A stretch of DNA of 31,835 bases from Pelargonium cotyledonis (taxonomy: Eukaryota; Streptophyta; Magnoliopsida; Geraniales; Geraniaceae), in the NCBI GenBank assembly GCA_036897625.1, contig JAYMTA010000304.1, positions 1 through 31,835 of the forward strand, in the 5' to 3' direction. The position numbers and the translations under genes were made by a program. The notes below the pieces were generated by a model. It had not been told where the DNA came from. It was given only the letters and a program-made list of their open reading frames with translations, and did no database searches. The number at the start of each line of letters is the position of its first letter. The first letter of the stretch is position 1. Positions 31,561 to 31,835 of this stretch are shown here, piece after piece.

Positions 31561-31750
31561 ATATTTAATTACTATTATATCCTTAACTTAAAAGTTAATA
31601 ATTACTATTTTACTCTTAACTATTTTTTATTATTTATTTAATTATTATTGTTTAAAAACTTTGAAAATTTACTATGAAAGCTTAAAAAAATCATAATTTT
31701 GAAAAGATTGCACAAAAAATACCACAAAAACAAGTCAAGATCTAAACTTT

Positions 31751-31758
31751 CACGTGAC
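31751..31758. promoter_or_regulatory. G-box (CACGTGAC)
   Basis: A perfect CACGTG core followed by AC lies about 460 bp upstream of the At-4/1 start. bZIP and bHLH factors bind this motif in plants. A single copy may be chance, and it could serve a gene beyond the right edge. Confidence 0.35.
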
Positions 31759-31835
31759 GAAACCTAAAAAAAAATCGCAAAAACAACAAAATCCCAAATC
31801 TGGAACCGATGCATGTCTCTCTCCCTCTGTTTTGT

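Larger units (their letters stand above)
31292..31835. other. Upstream region of At-4/1
   Basis: The region holds a short 5' leader, a hairpin at 31356-31377, a dispersed-repeat phrase at about 31390-31560, AT-rich DNA to about 31690, and a G-box. No gene was recognised before the window ends. The pyrimidine-rich end (31815-31835) could belong to a neighbouring gene's leader. Confidence 0.6.

Overview
This is ordinary nuclear DNA from a flowering plant, most likely a eudicot. The evidence is AT-rich GT-AG introns with T-rich acceptors, long AT-rich intergenic DNA, and four genes whose spliced proteins closely match known eudicot families. The species cannot be named from sequence alone. All proteins were assembled by hand from the exons, and every exon junction listed keeps the reading frame.

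Layout. (1) 1-4100, plus strand: the 3' part of a cytosolic isoleucyl-tRNA synthetase gene (13 exon pieces, 395 codons visible, 5' end outside the window). (2) 4101-6109: intergenic DNA with a nested inverted repeat at about 5360-5536, then the promoter and leader of the next gene with a telo-box and a short upstream ORF. (3) 6110-17894, plus: a complete 21-exon gene for a TRANSPARENT TESTA 9 / GREEN FLUORESCENT SEED 9 protein (CLEC16A family, FPL domain), 855 aa. (4) 17895-19454: spacer between convergent genes. (5) 19455-27590, minus: a complete 14-exon gene for an MNS1/MNS2-type class I alpha-mannosidase (GH47), 581 aa, with all key active-site residues present. Its introns carry a decayed LINE RNase H fragment, a SINE-like remnant and a 41-bp tandem duplication that copies a splice acceptor. 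(6) 27591-29083: spacer and mannosidase promoter. (7) 29084-31291, minus: a complete 8-exon gene for the coiled-coil protein At-4/1, 248 aa. (8) 31292-31835: its upstream region, with a hairpin, a dispersed plant repeat and a G-box.

The genes are not an operon or a pathway cluster. The synthetase serves cytosolic translation. TT9 and the mannosidase both act in the endomembrane system (trafficking to the vacuole, and N-glycan trimming). At-4/1 is a trafficking-associated coiled-coil protein. Their adjacency is probably ordinary plant gene order.

I found no evidence of a new biological system. The points most worth a second look are the duplicated acceptor in the mannosidase gene, a uORF that overlaps an upstream in-frame ATG of the same gene, a NAGNAG acceptor in At-4/1, the TT9 uORF and the foldback element at 5.4 kb.
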